Positions 1 through 16,244 of a DNA stretch of 64,000 nucleotides are shown piece after piece. Each line of letters begins with the position of its first letter. Positions within the stretch are counted from its first letter, which is position 1. A program made the position numbers and the translations under genes. Source of the DNA: Piscicola geometra (taxonomy: Eukaryota; Annelida; Clitellata; Hirudinida; Piscicolidae). Below the pieces are notes generated by a model. It was not told the DNA's origin. It did not search any database and saw nothing but the letters and a program-made list of their open reading frames with translations. The stretch spans positions 2,728,344-2,792,343 of the forward strand of contig OX030963.1 in the NCBI GenBank assembly GCA_943735955.1. The letters run 5' to 3'.

Positions 1-524
1 ATCCTCTTTCTCCTTTTCATCATCATTATCCTCCTTATCATCATCATCATCCTCCTCCTCCTCATCATCACCATCATCTTCATGACCAACCTTTCAAGCG
101 TCTGCAGGTCGAGCTCCTTGGAGGTGCTGTGGTATTCTCGGAAGGGCACACCCAGGGTGGTTTTGGAGCAGTAGTACTCCACCTCCGTGTGGTCCAAACA
201 GGGCGTGTGCTCGAAGAATCCTTCATTTTCATAATAAATGTTTTTGATTTGAGATGATGGCGATGGTGGTGGTAATGATGATGCTTTTGTTGCAGTGGTT
301 ATTGTTGTCTTGGAGAGTTGGTTTTTATTTTGTGAAGTGGATGATTGGATTTGAGATTTTTTTGGTGATTTGAGATTTTCTGATTGTTGAGATGAGAACA
401 TTTTGAGATCTTTGGACTGGACAGTAATTTTGAAATAAGGACGTCTGCCATAGAGCAAGTCCACTCTTTCAGTGCAAGGATCTTTGTGAGCAGTCCAACC
501 TTTTTCCATTGATGATGACTTCAT
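1..524 (-). CDS. Partial uncharacterised protein, N-terminal part
   Basis: An open frame runs on the minus strand from an ATG at 524 to the window edge. The likely coding exon ends at 91, where GAAAG is followed by a GT donor (90-89); beyond it lies a GAT-type simple repeat typical of an intron start in this window. The peptide starts MKSSSMEKGWTAHKDPC, has a Ser/Gln-rich middle, and ends with a compact well-coded stretch containing GFFEHTPCLDHTEVEYYC and LGVPFREYHS. Non-repetitive codons, conserved-looking Cys, His and Tyr, and the clean donor suggest a real gene. I do not recognise the family. A second Met six codons in (509) is an alternative start. The rest of the gene lies off the left edge. 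Confidence 0.55.
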   Translation of the reverse strand, partial: MKSSSMEKGWTAHKDPCTERVDLLYGRRPYFKITVQSKDLKMFSSQQSENLKSPKKSQIQSSTSQNKNQLSKTTITTATKASSLPPPSPSSQIKNIYYENEGFFEHTPCLDHTEVEYYCSKTTLGVPFREYHSTSKELDLQTLERLVMKMMVMMRRRRMMMMIRRIMMMKRRKR

Positions 525-2061
525 TCTAGCAAGTGTAATGAATAGAATAAATTTTCAAATTCAAATTTATACTCAAATTCAAATTTAAATTTAAAATATT
601 TTTTATATTTATATTCTTTATGCAATTAATTTTATAGCAAAGTAATTTATTTTTACAATTTAGATTCATAATCTGATTATATTTCCTGTAAAAAGTTTTT
701 GACCTTGCAGAAAGGCGAATTGAAACTATTTATTTTGTCTGCCTTACACTTCCTTCAGTGCCTTCGTAGTATTATAAAAGCTTTTTATCCCGGGGTTCTA
801 CACGCATTCCAAAGCTATGAGCAATCCATTTAATGAGTAGAACTCATTTCAGATTGGATAATAACTAGGATAAAAATTGATTTAAAAAATTAGGTATTGT
901 TTGATTTTTATTTAATTTTAAAAAATGATAAGTTTTTTTCAAAATGTAACAAAACTTTTTTTAATTTGAAAATAACAAATTATTATGTTTTTATGAGTAG
1001 TCATTCACATTCCTTAATTTTACCTCTGACTCTTAGACAGACACAACTTTTCAAAAGTAGAGTAGCAATTCCAGATTTATGAAAATCGAAACCTAATTAA
1101 AATGACTTTTGAATTTATTAATTTATTTGCAAATTCGCTCAATTCAACAAATTAAATCCAAATCCGATGAAACTTAAATCTTTAAAAAAAGTAGGAAAAT
1201 TAATGATTATAATACAATTCAGAAATATTAAGTGAATAATATAATACAATAAAATCACTTGTTTGATGAAATAAATTTGAAAGAGATTTTTTCGCACTTT
1301 ATTTCTTGAATGATCGCTTTTTCAGCACAAATGTACCTTCGTGTGCTTTTATTTTCTCTATTCCACTGTTTCCTTCAAATTGTTTTTGTTTTCTTGTGTT
1401 TCTTAAAATCATTGAGCAATTTCCTATAATTGTCTTATGTGATGGAGGTGAGCTCAGAAAAGTCCAAGATTATGGTCGACATAAAAACCGACCGAAATAA
1501 CGATAAATGACCAAAAAATAAAAGAAGTGTTACTTTTCAATTATCTAAAAGATGGACGGAACAAGCACCACAAAGAGAAAACCAAAAATCTCAACTTTTG
1601 GTCACCAAAAATCCAACCAAGTTCCATAGATCAATCAAAAAATTTAGCAAGCAATAAACTTCGTTTTGAAGTATCAGAAAATACTTAAAATGTAAGTGTT
1701 ACATGGATCTAGAGATCCACCTTGCATTACTTATAGAAGGGAGGGCTTTAAATTCATGAAGGTAAATATTCAATGTTCTTAAAAGAAATCAAAATGTAAA
1801 ACAGAAAAAAATATAATAAGATGTTGCAAGAAATGTAAATCAAATCGACGTGTGTAAAAGGGTATAGAGAAGAACTTCGAAGTGAAATATTCATAATAGT
1901 TTCGAAAAAGTTAGTCTTATTAAAAAAAATATATAAGTTTCTTATAAGTAGCTTCATTTGAATGAGCACCATCTTAGTTTTTATAAGCATAATTAGTTGT
2001 ATTAAAATTATGAAAATTAAAAAAGCATTTTTCATTTTTATTTCACAGAAGAAAATTATAG
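525..2061. other. AT-rich intergenic stretch
   Basis: Mostly A/T homopolymer runs with no convincing exon. Short open frames here have no splice context or protein-like composition. It separates the 5' end of the minus-strand gene at 1-524 from the 3' end of the minus-strand gene at 2062-4266. I see no repeat array longer than about 30 bp. Confidence 0.6.
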
Positions 2062-4266
2062 TTAACTACTTTTTTTTCTACCTTTACTCCCTTTACCTAC
2101 TTTCTTTTTTGCGTTATCTCTCTTACTTTTACCTTTCTTACCTCCCCCCTTAACAATATTTTTCTTTTTAATTTTATTTTCATTTCGACTTTTTTTATTT
2201 TTTTCAATCATTTTACTTTTTTTACGTTTTTTGCTCAATTCGCTTGTAATATTTTTATTATTTTTTCTATTACTTTTTATTTTCTGATCTTTCATTTTTT
2301 TCTTATCATTAGTCAATTTTGTATTTTTTTTGTTTTTCTTCTCTTTACTTTTGTTCATACTCTTTTTTTTCCCCATAACTTTTTCTTTTCTATTTTTACC
2401 ATAATTTTTCTTTTCATTTTTTTTATTATTTATTTTCTTTGTATTTTTTTTCTTACCTTGATTTTTTTCACTTTTTTTACTTTTATCATCTTTCTTATCC
2501 TTATTTTCTTTTTTCTTTTTAACATTTTTCATTTCTTTGTTTTTATTACCTTTTTTATTCTTCTTCTGCTTTTTATTAACTTTTTTTTTTCTTTCATCAT
2601 TTTTTTCATTCTTATTACTTTTACCATGTTTTTGATCCTTAGGTTTATTATCCTCATTTTTCTTGTCTTTTTTTATATTTTGTGTTTTTGCATTAGTTTT
2701 ATTTTTTTTATTTTTGCTATCAAATTTATTTTTCATATCTTTATTCTTTTTATTTTTGTTCCCATTTTTTTCTGCTTCTTTTTTCTCCTTTTTATCATGA
2801 TCCTTATTCTTTTTAGTTTTTGTCTTTTTCTTAGTTTTTCTTCCATTTTGATCACGTTGTCCATTTTCTTCTTCTTCATCGTCTTCTTCATATCCATTTT
2901 TTTTCGGTGCAGTTTTGATTTTATAAACATTTGTCTTGTTTTTAGTCACAAAGAAAACAGGACTCCTAATAATTCCTCTCTCGTCTCCCCCTCTCCAAAC
3001 ACCCTCGCCCACCCCAGAACCCTGGTCATCCCTACCACTCTCAAAACCCCCTCCAATCTCAGCATAACCCCCACCATCTCCACCACCACCATAACCGTCC
3101 CCATCATCTTTTCCTCCTCCTCCTCCACCTCTTCCAACCACATCTCGCACCCCAAATACAGGCGCTTTCACACCCTCTCCATCCTCGTACTGCGTCTCCA
3201 CAGCAACCTCGTCGGGTTCGTAGCTGACGAGTTTCTTCAGAGCGCCAAAAATGGTTTTCGAAAGGATCTTGTGTATGAGAGACCGACTCTTTTGGGATTT
3301 CGCGTTTTTAGGCAAAACTGAGCTTTCTGTTCGGTCGGATGTGAGAGATTCATTATCATCATCACTAGTAGTAGCATCATCGGAAGAAGTTTCTTCAGCA
3401 GACGTATTGGTCTCATCGGTATTTAGACTGCCTTCAGGGGTGGTTTCAAAAGAAGTCAGATTATCTTTGTCTTCTACTTCACTCACTCCTCCACTAGTTT
3501 GTAAAACACTATGAAGATCCTGTTCCCCAACAGAAGAAGAAGGAGTGGCACTACTATCATCAGCACTGCCCACCTCCGCATCTCCTCCCTGCCTACCAGC
3601 ATCCAAGGCATTACTGTTGCTGTTCCGCCAAAGAGACCTGTTCCTCCCACCCCTCATCCCTGCCTTCCCTTCATTGTTGTTGTTACTCATGCTTGCGTTC
3701 CTACCTCTCTTTCTCTTCACCCTCTTTTCTCCCTCCTTCTTCCCATCCCTCCTTGCATGCATCATCCTCTCACATTTTCCTTCTTCCAACCTCCTTGCTA
3801 CAGCAGTCTTTCTCCCAGCACATGCCTTCAAACCAGCGCAAGCACCACCTTTCCACTCCGACCTAACCAAACCGCTGCACAGCAACTTTGAGTCACTCCT
3901 CCTCCTTTCCCCTCCTACGACCCCCTCCAACCTCCTCCTTCTTCTTGCAGCCCTCTTCAACCTCCTCAACTCCTCCCTCACATCAGCCTTCTCCCCATCA
4001 ACTCCCCTCCTCCAATCCCATCCTCCCTTACACTCTTCAGCACCACTTCGACCACCCGGCATGCCTGTCCCTCTAAAGCCCTGGCCACACCTGCCTCCTT
4101 CTCTTCCTCTTCCTCCTCCATCTCCTCTTCCACCTCCTCCTTCTTCTCCTCCTCTTCCTCCTCCTCCTCTTCCTCCACCTCCTCCACACGCAGCATCCAG
4201 CCTTACTGCTGTAGTACCATTCTTTAAAGCATCTATTGCATCACCAACCAACAATTTATTTGTCAT
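2062..4266 (-). CDS. Lys-rich low-complexity protein, related to tetraspanin tail
   Basis: A 734-codon uninterrupted frame starts at an ATG (4266) with an in-frame TAA three codons upstream. It begins MTNKLLVGDAIDALKNG and passes into Gly/Arg and Arg/Lys blocks. Next comes a segment around 3545-3805 nearly identical to part of the tetraspanin tail at about 12760-13052 on the other strand (shared VKRKRGRNASMSNNNN). Then follow a Ser/Thr/Asp-rich acidic region, a more ordinary stretch (KILSKTIFGALKKLVSY), a Gly-rich block and about 290 residues of Lys/Asn-rich repeat. No membrane segment or signal peptide is seen. It may be a free-standing duplicate of a tetraspanin cytosolic tail; its own membrane exons are not visible upstream. 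Function is unknown; a nuclear or nucleic-acid-binding role would be speculation. The stretches that read open on the plus strand across it are antisense shadows. Confidence 0.6.
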   Translation of the reverse strand: MTNKLLVGDAIDALKNGTTAVRLDAACGGGGGRGGGGRGGEEGGGGRGDGGGRGREGGRCGQGFRGTGMPGGRSGAEECKGGWDWRRGVDGEKADVREELRRLKRAARRRRRLEGVVGGERRRSDSKLLCSGLVRSEWKGGACAGLKACAGRKTAVARRLEEGKCERMMHARRDGKKEGEKRVKRKRGRNASMSNNNNEGKAGMRGGRNRSLWRNSNSNALDAGRQGGDAEVGSADDSSATPSSSVGEQDLHSVLQTSGGVSEVEDKDNLTSFETTPEGSLNTDETNTSAEETSSDDATTSDDDNESLTSDRTESSVLPKNAKSQKSRSLIHKILSKTIFGALKKLVSYEPDEVAVETQYEDGEGVKAPVFGVRDVVGRGGGGGGKDDGDGYGGGGDGGGYAEIGGGFESGRDDQGSGVGEGVWRGGDERGIIRSPVFFVTKNKTNVYKIKTAPKKNGYEEDDEEEENGQRDQNGRKTKKKTKTKKNKDHDKKEKKEAEKNGNKNKKNKDMKNKFDSKNKKNKTNAKTQNIKKDKKNEDNKPKDQKHGKSNKNEKNDERKKKVNKKQKKNKKGNKNKEMKNVKKKKENKDKKDDKSKKSEKNQGKKKNTKKINNKKNEKKNYGKNRKEKVMGKKKSMNKSKEKKNKKNTKLTNDKKKMKDQKIKSNRKNNKNITSELSKKRKKSKMIEKNKKSRNENKIKKKNIVKGGGKKGKSKRDNAKKKVGKGSKGRKKSS
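3545..3805. repeat. Copy A of inverted coding duplication
   Basis: On the minus strand this stretch matches about 12760-13052 on the plus strand at what looks like 90% or better nucleotide identity over the core of roughly 180 bp, with a few substitutions and small indels. Both copies are read in the same protein frame. Edges are approximate. Confidence 0.8.
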
Positions 4267-4708
4267 CGCATTTTATTTTTATTCATGAAGCATAGATCTT
4301 CTTCAAAATAAAGATTTGAAATAAAATATCAACAGACGTTCACCATAATAACAAAAACATGCGCTCAACATGAAAAACAGGAAGAGAAAACTTTGGAAAA
4401 GTTGGAATCAAAAGTTTTAAAATAATAGTTTAAAAACATTCAAATAATGACAATAAACCTAATGTTGAATCTTCAACCATCAGAGTAGAATTGTTGAAGT
4501 TTATATTTTTCTATTACTTTTAAAAATGTTTAAATTATAAAACGTTGCCATAGAGACACATTTAAGCGAAAAGCAAGCTTGCAAGAGTATACAACACAAA
4601 CTGTAGTGACTACAGAGCAGTCAAAAATAAAATTATACAATAAATAAATATTATTTCAAATTTTAAGAATAAATATTTAATGAAGTTATAATATTCTGAA
4701 TTAGTCGC

Positions 4709-10275
<5,567 letters not shown>

Positions 10276-10573
10276 AAATGAAATTAGTTTCAGTTTTTTA
10301 ATTATTCTATTTATTAAATAGTCAATTTAAAAATTTTGAACTTTTTAAAATAATTGTACGCTTGACTTTGTTTTTGATAACCGTCTGCTTAAATCATTTT
10401 TTGAAAATGTTTTTCTTTTGGAAAATATTGCAAAAATATGCAGGAAATGCATATTTAAGAAATTTTTTAGAAATTTATTTAAATTAACTTTACAGTGAAA
10501 TATATTTTTGAGTTTAATATTTTTACATTTTTATGATATCTTTATTTGAGACTTCAAGATGGATGAATAAGAT

Positions 10574-13500
10574 ATGATTCAGAAGAAAGAGATATTGAGG
10601 CGATTTTTGTTTGGCCTAAACTTACTTGTGGCCATTTTCGGGGTTGCTACATCAGTATGTGGATACGAACTCTATGATTTACTCACAGATATAGAAGGAA
10701 TAAAAACTTTAGCCCCATCTTGGCTTCTCACATTTTCGTTTATATACCTTCCTTATTTCTTCATCACCATCTCTTCTTGCTTCGTATGCTCTTACAACAT
10801 CACGGTGACCAATTAAATGAAATATCAGTTTATCTATCAACACATTGTTATACTTTATAAATTATTTTCATTCAAACAAAGATATTTGTTATTTAAAATA
10901 CATTTTTTAAAACATTTTTGTCTAATTTTTGACAAATTCAAATAATTCAACCCAAAAATTATTCAGTTTTTGAGCAGAACTTACACCACATTTTCTAAAA
11001 CAAGATTGGCAGTTTTTGCTGTTATAAATGGAGCACTTTTACTTTTTTTTTCTGGTTGTTTTTTTGTCAACCTGTTTTACCATGGTCGTTTGAGTGAGGT
11101 TAGTTAATGAATAAAAGCATAAAATTAAAAATAGTAAAATAAATATTAATTAGCAACTTTAACTCTTCATTTTATTTTTGTCAAATCATTAAAAACTCGG
11201 CATTTTGCAACTTCTAGCATGTATTCAAGGAAGGCGACAAACTTCTCGAAAAGTACCACCAGAACTTCTCCTACCATGAGTCCTTCGACAACCTCCAGCA
11301 AGCTCATCAGTGTTGTGGCATCAAACAGCCCATGGATTGGCTCAAACATGAAGTCGCATTTAAAGACTTGCCTTTATCTTCAACAAATTCTTCTCTCCTC
11401 AAAGGAATGTCACCTCAATCATCATCGGCTGACTCTAACTTTACCAGCAAGATTTCAGACTTCTTTAAACAAGTACAAGCTTCAGGAACGTACAAGAAAC
11501 TGCCTTTCAGCTGCTGTAAAGCCGCTGCTGACTTTTGTTACCTTGACTCTTCCCCTCCAAATGTCACCACCAGCAGCAGCAGCATTGGCACTCTTCCTGA
11601 AGACATCAAACCCTATGTGATGACTGGCGATTCCATGAGACCAGGTTGTGAAGAAGCCTTGGCGAAGATGTTGAACGACAGCTGGATATATCCCCTTCGA
11701 ATCTGTCTCCTTCTCGTGTACTTGCTGCTGGTGAGTCGGGGCAGTGGTTGAGATCGCGGGTTTGAAGTAGGGGCAAAAATAGAGGTGTATGAGGAAGTGG
11801 TAGTTGAGATAGTGATTGGTGTACAGTAAACCGATAGCCGAGTGTGTACCGATTTTAGGTCTGACCAATCGCTAATGCTTTTGGGTTATGCGCCACTAGA
11901 ATAATTTTCGTTTAACGAAAAAAATATATTTGAAGCACTCTATTTTAACTATTATCGACAAGTCATGTAAAATTTGAGAGTTCCCTTTGTAAAAAGCTCA
12001 CTAATAATTTCAGTTAAATCAAAAAAAGCATCCACTAATCTCTGAATTTACATTCATTGAAATCGCAACTCCAAATCAGCAAAACACCAAATTCTCATCA
12101 ACAGTTGCTTTGCTTCTCACTCACGATGATTCTCGCGCGGATGCTGATGAAAGCATCGTCATCAGCACCACCGCTGATGGCCGACATGCCGGTGAGGTTC
12201 TCCAATAGGAAGAGTGCCCGGAAGGAGAATGATGGTGCGAGCAACAACGCTTACGATGAGTACGACGCAGGTGGTCATGATGATGATGGCGATGGTGACG
12301 ATGGTGATGATGATGTTTTCTACTACAAACGGGATTCGATTGACCGTTTAAATTTTGCAAATAATAATAATAATAATAACGAAGATAATAATAATAATAA
12401 TAATAACAATAATAATTACTCATGTAATGATATAATGGGTACTAGTACTAACCACAAAGTATACGATTACAAAGGCAAAAAGGGTGTAAAGCATGAAATT
12501 GTAAATAAAGACGACACTAAAAGAAGCAATAGAAGTAAGCATACATTCACAAAGAGACTGAACAGATTGGAGAATATGTTCCGAGGAAAAAACGAGGTTG
12601 AGGTTGGTAGGAAGAAGTTCAAGTCCTACGGAGATGTAGGATTGCATGAGGTGGAGCCGTTGATGGGTGCTGATGATGATGATGATGATGATGATGCTGA
12701 TGATGATGCTAATGATGCTGATGATGATGTTCTTGAGAGTGGTACTGAAGGTGCTGGGAGAAAAGCTGCTGCTGTTGCAGGGAGGTTGGAGGAAGGAAGA
12801 TGTGAGAAGAAGAGGGATGGGAAGAGGGATGGGAGGAGGGATGGGAGGAAGGATGGGAGGGATGATGGAGAGAAGAGGGTGAAGAGAAAGAGAGGTAGGA
12901 ACGCAAGCATGAGTAACAACAACAATGGAGGGAGGGCAGGGATGAGGGGTGGGAGTAAGAGGTCTCTTTGGCGGAACAGGAACAGTAATGCCTTGGAAGC
13001 TGGTAAGCAGAGAGGAGATGCGGAGGTGGGCAGTGCTGGTGATAGTAGTGCCACTTATAGTTCTTTAAAAACTAGTGATTCCGGAAGCTCAGTGGATGGT
13101 CCAAGGCCAACAAGTGAAGGAGCCAGTACTGCGAGTACTGCAACCACCGGTGGAGTACTCAGCGGTCTAAGTACTCCTACAGGAACCAGCACAAGTGTCA
13201 GCAGCGGCAACACTGCAGGCATGACAATCGGAAGAGAGAAGAGTGGAGGGGAAGATGACGACGACGAAGAAAGCGCCTCTGACGCTGAAAAGGCGCTTGG
13301 CACTGGAACGTCTGCCGCAGCTTCTGGCATCAGCGATGCAACCGCCACTGATGCCACCAACACTGCCACAGCAGCTTCTTCCTATGGTGAATTCTACCAA
13401 CCACCACCACCAGCAGCAGCTGTCGACGGCGGCAACTACATGGGCGGCTACGCTGAACAGTACCAGCCACAAGTACCACCCGCTGCCCTTTACGGCTTCA

Positions 13501-13930
13501 GGGCTTCCAGGTACGCGCCACCTCCGTACTACCCTTCAGAGAATCGAAAAAGCTCGGGTTTAGGTGGTCTCGCGTCGACGATGGTGGCGTCTGGTCTGGG
13601 CGCTGCTGCCTACAAGATGTTCAGTGCCTCACAGAGCAGTTCGAACACGCAGGAGAGCACCACAGCGGCAGAGACAGCGTCAGATGCTTCTGAAGCGACG
13701 GCTGAAAGTGAAACGAGCGCTGGTGGTGGTGCTGATGACGCTGCTCCCGTTTATCGTTTCACAGCGCCTTCGAAGCCTGCCAAGGAGTCGATGGGAGATG
13801 GAGGAGGAGGTGGAGGAGGTGGAGGTGGTGGAGGAGGAGATGGGATGCGTGCTTTGAGAGATTTGTTCTCGTTGAAGAAGAAGGAAAAGAAAAGTAAAGA
13901 AAGAAAGAGTAGTGGTGGAGGTGGAGGAGG

Positions 13931-13961
<31 letters not shown>

Positions 13962-16058
13962 AGTGGAGGGGGTGGTGGAGGTGGTGAGGGAGGAGATGAT
14001 GGAGGAAGGGATGATGGTGGAGACAGTAAAAAGAATGAAAAGAGTAAGGATAAAGACAAAAATAAAAATAAAGACAAAGATAAAAATAGAGACAAAAACA
14101 AAGATAAAAATAAAGACAAAGAAAAAAATAAAGACAAAACTAGAGATAAAAATAAGGATAAAAATAAAGACAAAGATAAAAATAAAGACAAAGAAAAAAA
14201 TAAAGACAAAGATAAAAATAAAGACAAAGATAAAAATAAAGACAAAGATAAAAATAAAGACAAAGATAAAAATAAAGATAAAAATAAAGATAAAAACAAA
14301 GACAAAGATAAAAATAAAGATAAAAACAAAGACAAAGATAAAAATAAAGATAAAAACAAAGACAAAGATAAAAATAAAGATAAAAACAAAGACAAAGATA
14401 AGGAGAAAGAAAAAGGTAAGAACAAAGATAAAGGAAAGGGGAAAGATGGTAAAGACAAAGGAAAAGACAAAGGAAAGGAAAAAGGAAAGGACAAGGGAAA
14501 GGAAAAAGGAAAAGACAAAGGAAAGGACAAAGGAAAGGACAAGGGAAAAGACAAAGGAAAGGGCAAAGGAAAAGACAAAGGAAAGAACAAAGGAAAGGAC
14601 AAAGGAAAAGACAAAGGGAAAGACAAAAAAAAAAACAAAGGAAAAGGAAAAGACAAAGGTAAAGACAAAGGAAAAGACAAAGGTAAAGGTAAGGACAAAG
14701 GAAAAGACAAAGGTAAAGACAAAGGTAAAGGTAAAGACAAAGGTAAAGGTAAAGACAAAGGTAAAGACAAAGGTAAAGGTAAAGACAAAGGAAAAAGTAA
14801 AGGAGGCAAAGACAAGAGAAAAGGTAAAGAAGGTAAAGGCAAAGGGAAAAGAGGTGAAGGAAAAGCAGGGAAAGGTAAAGAAGGTAAAGGAAAAGGAGGG
14901 AAAGAAGGTAAAGGAAAAGGAGGGAAAGGAAAAGGAGGGAAAGGAAAAGGAGGAAAAGAAGGTAAAGGAAAAGAAGGTAAAGGAAAAGGAGGAAAAGGAG
15001 GTAAAGGAAAAGGAGGTAAAGGAAAAGGAGGTAAAGGAAAAGGAGGGAAAGGAAAAGGAGGTAAAGGAAAAGGAGGGAAAGGAGGTAAAGGAAAAGAAGG
15101 TAAAGGAAAAGGAGGAAAAGGAGGGAAAGGAAAAGGAGGTAAAGGAAAAGGAGGAAAAGGAAAAGGAGGGAAAGGAAAAAAAGGAGATAAAGGAAAAAAA
15201 GGAGGTAAAGGAAAAGGAGGTAAAGGAAAAGGAGGGAAAGGAAAAGGAGGGAAAGGAAAAAATGAAGGTAAAGGAAAAGGAGGTAAAGGAAAAGGAGGGA
15301 AAGGAGGTAAAGGAAAAGGAGGGAAAGGAAAAGGAGGGAAAGGAAAAGGAGGTAAAGGAAAAGGAGGGAAAGGAAAAGGAGGGAAAGGAAAAGGAGGGAA
15401 AGGAAAAGGAGGTAAAGGAAAAGGAGGTAAAGGAAAAGGAGGTAAAGGAAAAGGAGGTAAAGGAAAAGGAGGGAAAGGAAAAGGAGGTAAAGGAAAAGGA
15501 GGGAAAGGAAAAGGAGGGAAAGGAAAAGGAGGGAAAGGAAAAAAAGGAGATAAAGGAAAAGGAGGGAAAGGAAAAAAAGGAGGTAAAGGAAAAGGAGGGA
15601 AAGGAAAAAAAAGAGATAAAGGAAAAGGAGGGAAAGGAAAAAAAGGAGGTAAAGGAAAAGGAGGTAAAGGAAAAGGAGGGAAAGGAAAAGGAGGGAAAGG
15701 AAAAAAAAGAGGTAAAGGAAAAGGAGGGAAAGGAAAAAAAGGAGGTAAAGGAAAAGGAGGTAAAGGAAAAGGAGGGAAAGGAAAAGGAGGGAAAGGAGGG
15801 AAAGGAAAAAAAGGAGGTAAAGGAAAAGGAGGTAAAGGAAAAGGAGGAAAAGGAGGGAAAGGAAAAGGAGGGAAAGGAAAAAAAGGAGGTAAAGGAAAAG
15901 GAGGGAAAGGAAAAGGAGGGAAAGGAAAAGGAGGGAAAGGAAAAAAAGGAGGTAAAGGGAAAGGAGGGAAAGGAAAAGGAGGTAAAGGAAAAGGAGGGAA
16001 AGGAGGGAAAGGAAAAGGAGGTAAAGGAAGGAAAGGGAAAAGAGGGAAAGGAAAATGA
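10574..16058 (+). CDS. Tetraspanin with giant Lys/Gly-rich cytosolic tail
   Basis: Exons 10574-10804, 10967-11098, 11218-11730 and 12105-16058, all phase 0, give 1,609 aa. TM1 and TM2 are in exon 1 (FLFGLNLLVAIFGVATSVCG; WLLTFSFIYLPYFFITISSC). TM3 is in exon 2 (LAVFAVINGALLLFFSGC). Exon 3 is the large extracellular loop, with the tetraspanin signature HQCCGIKQPMDW near residues 151-162, then PFSCCK and a later GCEE. TM4 is split by the last intron: RICLLLVYLLL then LLCFSLTMILARML. Instead of the usual 5-20-residue tail, about 1,300 residues follow: Asn and Asp runs, a segment duplicated at 3545-3805, Ser/Thr-rich and Gly-rich parts, then KDKNKDK, GKDKGKDK and finally GGKGKGGKGK repeats. Tetraspanins organise membrane microdomains; what this basic tail does is unknown. 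The neighbouring CFAP99 gene ends 300 bp upstream. Confidence 0.85.
12760..13052. repeat. Copy B of inverted coding duplication
   Basis: This plus-strand segment of the tetraspanin tail exon pairs with 3545-3805 read on the minus strand. It encodes the shared KRVKRKRGRNASMSNNNN block and the shared RSLWRN and GDAEVGSA words. Edges are approximate. Confidence 0.8.
14038..16055 (+). repeat. Coding Lys/Asp/Asn then Lys/Gly tandem repeats
   Basis: Three blocks lie within the last tetraspanin exon. About 14038-14410 encodes K-D-K-N units (AAAGACAAAGATAAAAAT type). About 14410-14800 encodes G-K-D-K units. About 14800-16055 encodes G-G-K-G-K units (GGAGGTAAAGGAAAA type). Frame is kept for more than 2 kb despite units of varying size, which argues for selection on the reading frame or recent growth by whole codons. 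The long open frames on the opposite strand here are mirror images of this composition. Confidence 0.9.
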
Positions 16059-16244
16059 GGTGAAGGAGGAAAAGAAGGCAATGGTAACGAAGGTAAAGGA
16101 AATGTTAAAAACAAACGTAAAGAAAGAGGTAAAAAAGAGAAGAACACAAGTAGAAGCAAGCAAAATAAAGAGGGGAAGACAAGGAATGAAAAAAATAAGA
16201 GGGCAGGAGGTAAGAAAAAAGGTAATAAGGTGGTGAAAAAGTAA
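16059..16244 (+). other. In-frame continuation of the tail after TGA
   Basis: After the TGA at 16056-16058 the same frame stays open for 61 codons to TAA at 16242-16244. It keeps tail-like composition (GEGGKEGNGNEGKGNVKNKR at its start, ending KKGNKVVKK). The TGA is one substitution from GGA, the most frequent codon of the array. This may be the original C-terminus cut off by a recent nonsense change, or a sequence error. Confidence 0.6.

Noticed and set aside
2458..4288. Plus-strand open frames rich in Phe/Ile and Pro/Leu opposite the Lys-rich gene
   Set aside because: They mirror Lys- and Gly-codon composition on the minus strand and lack splice or start context.
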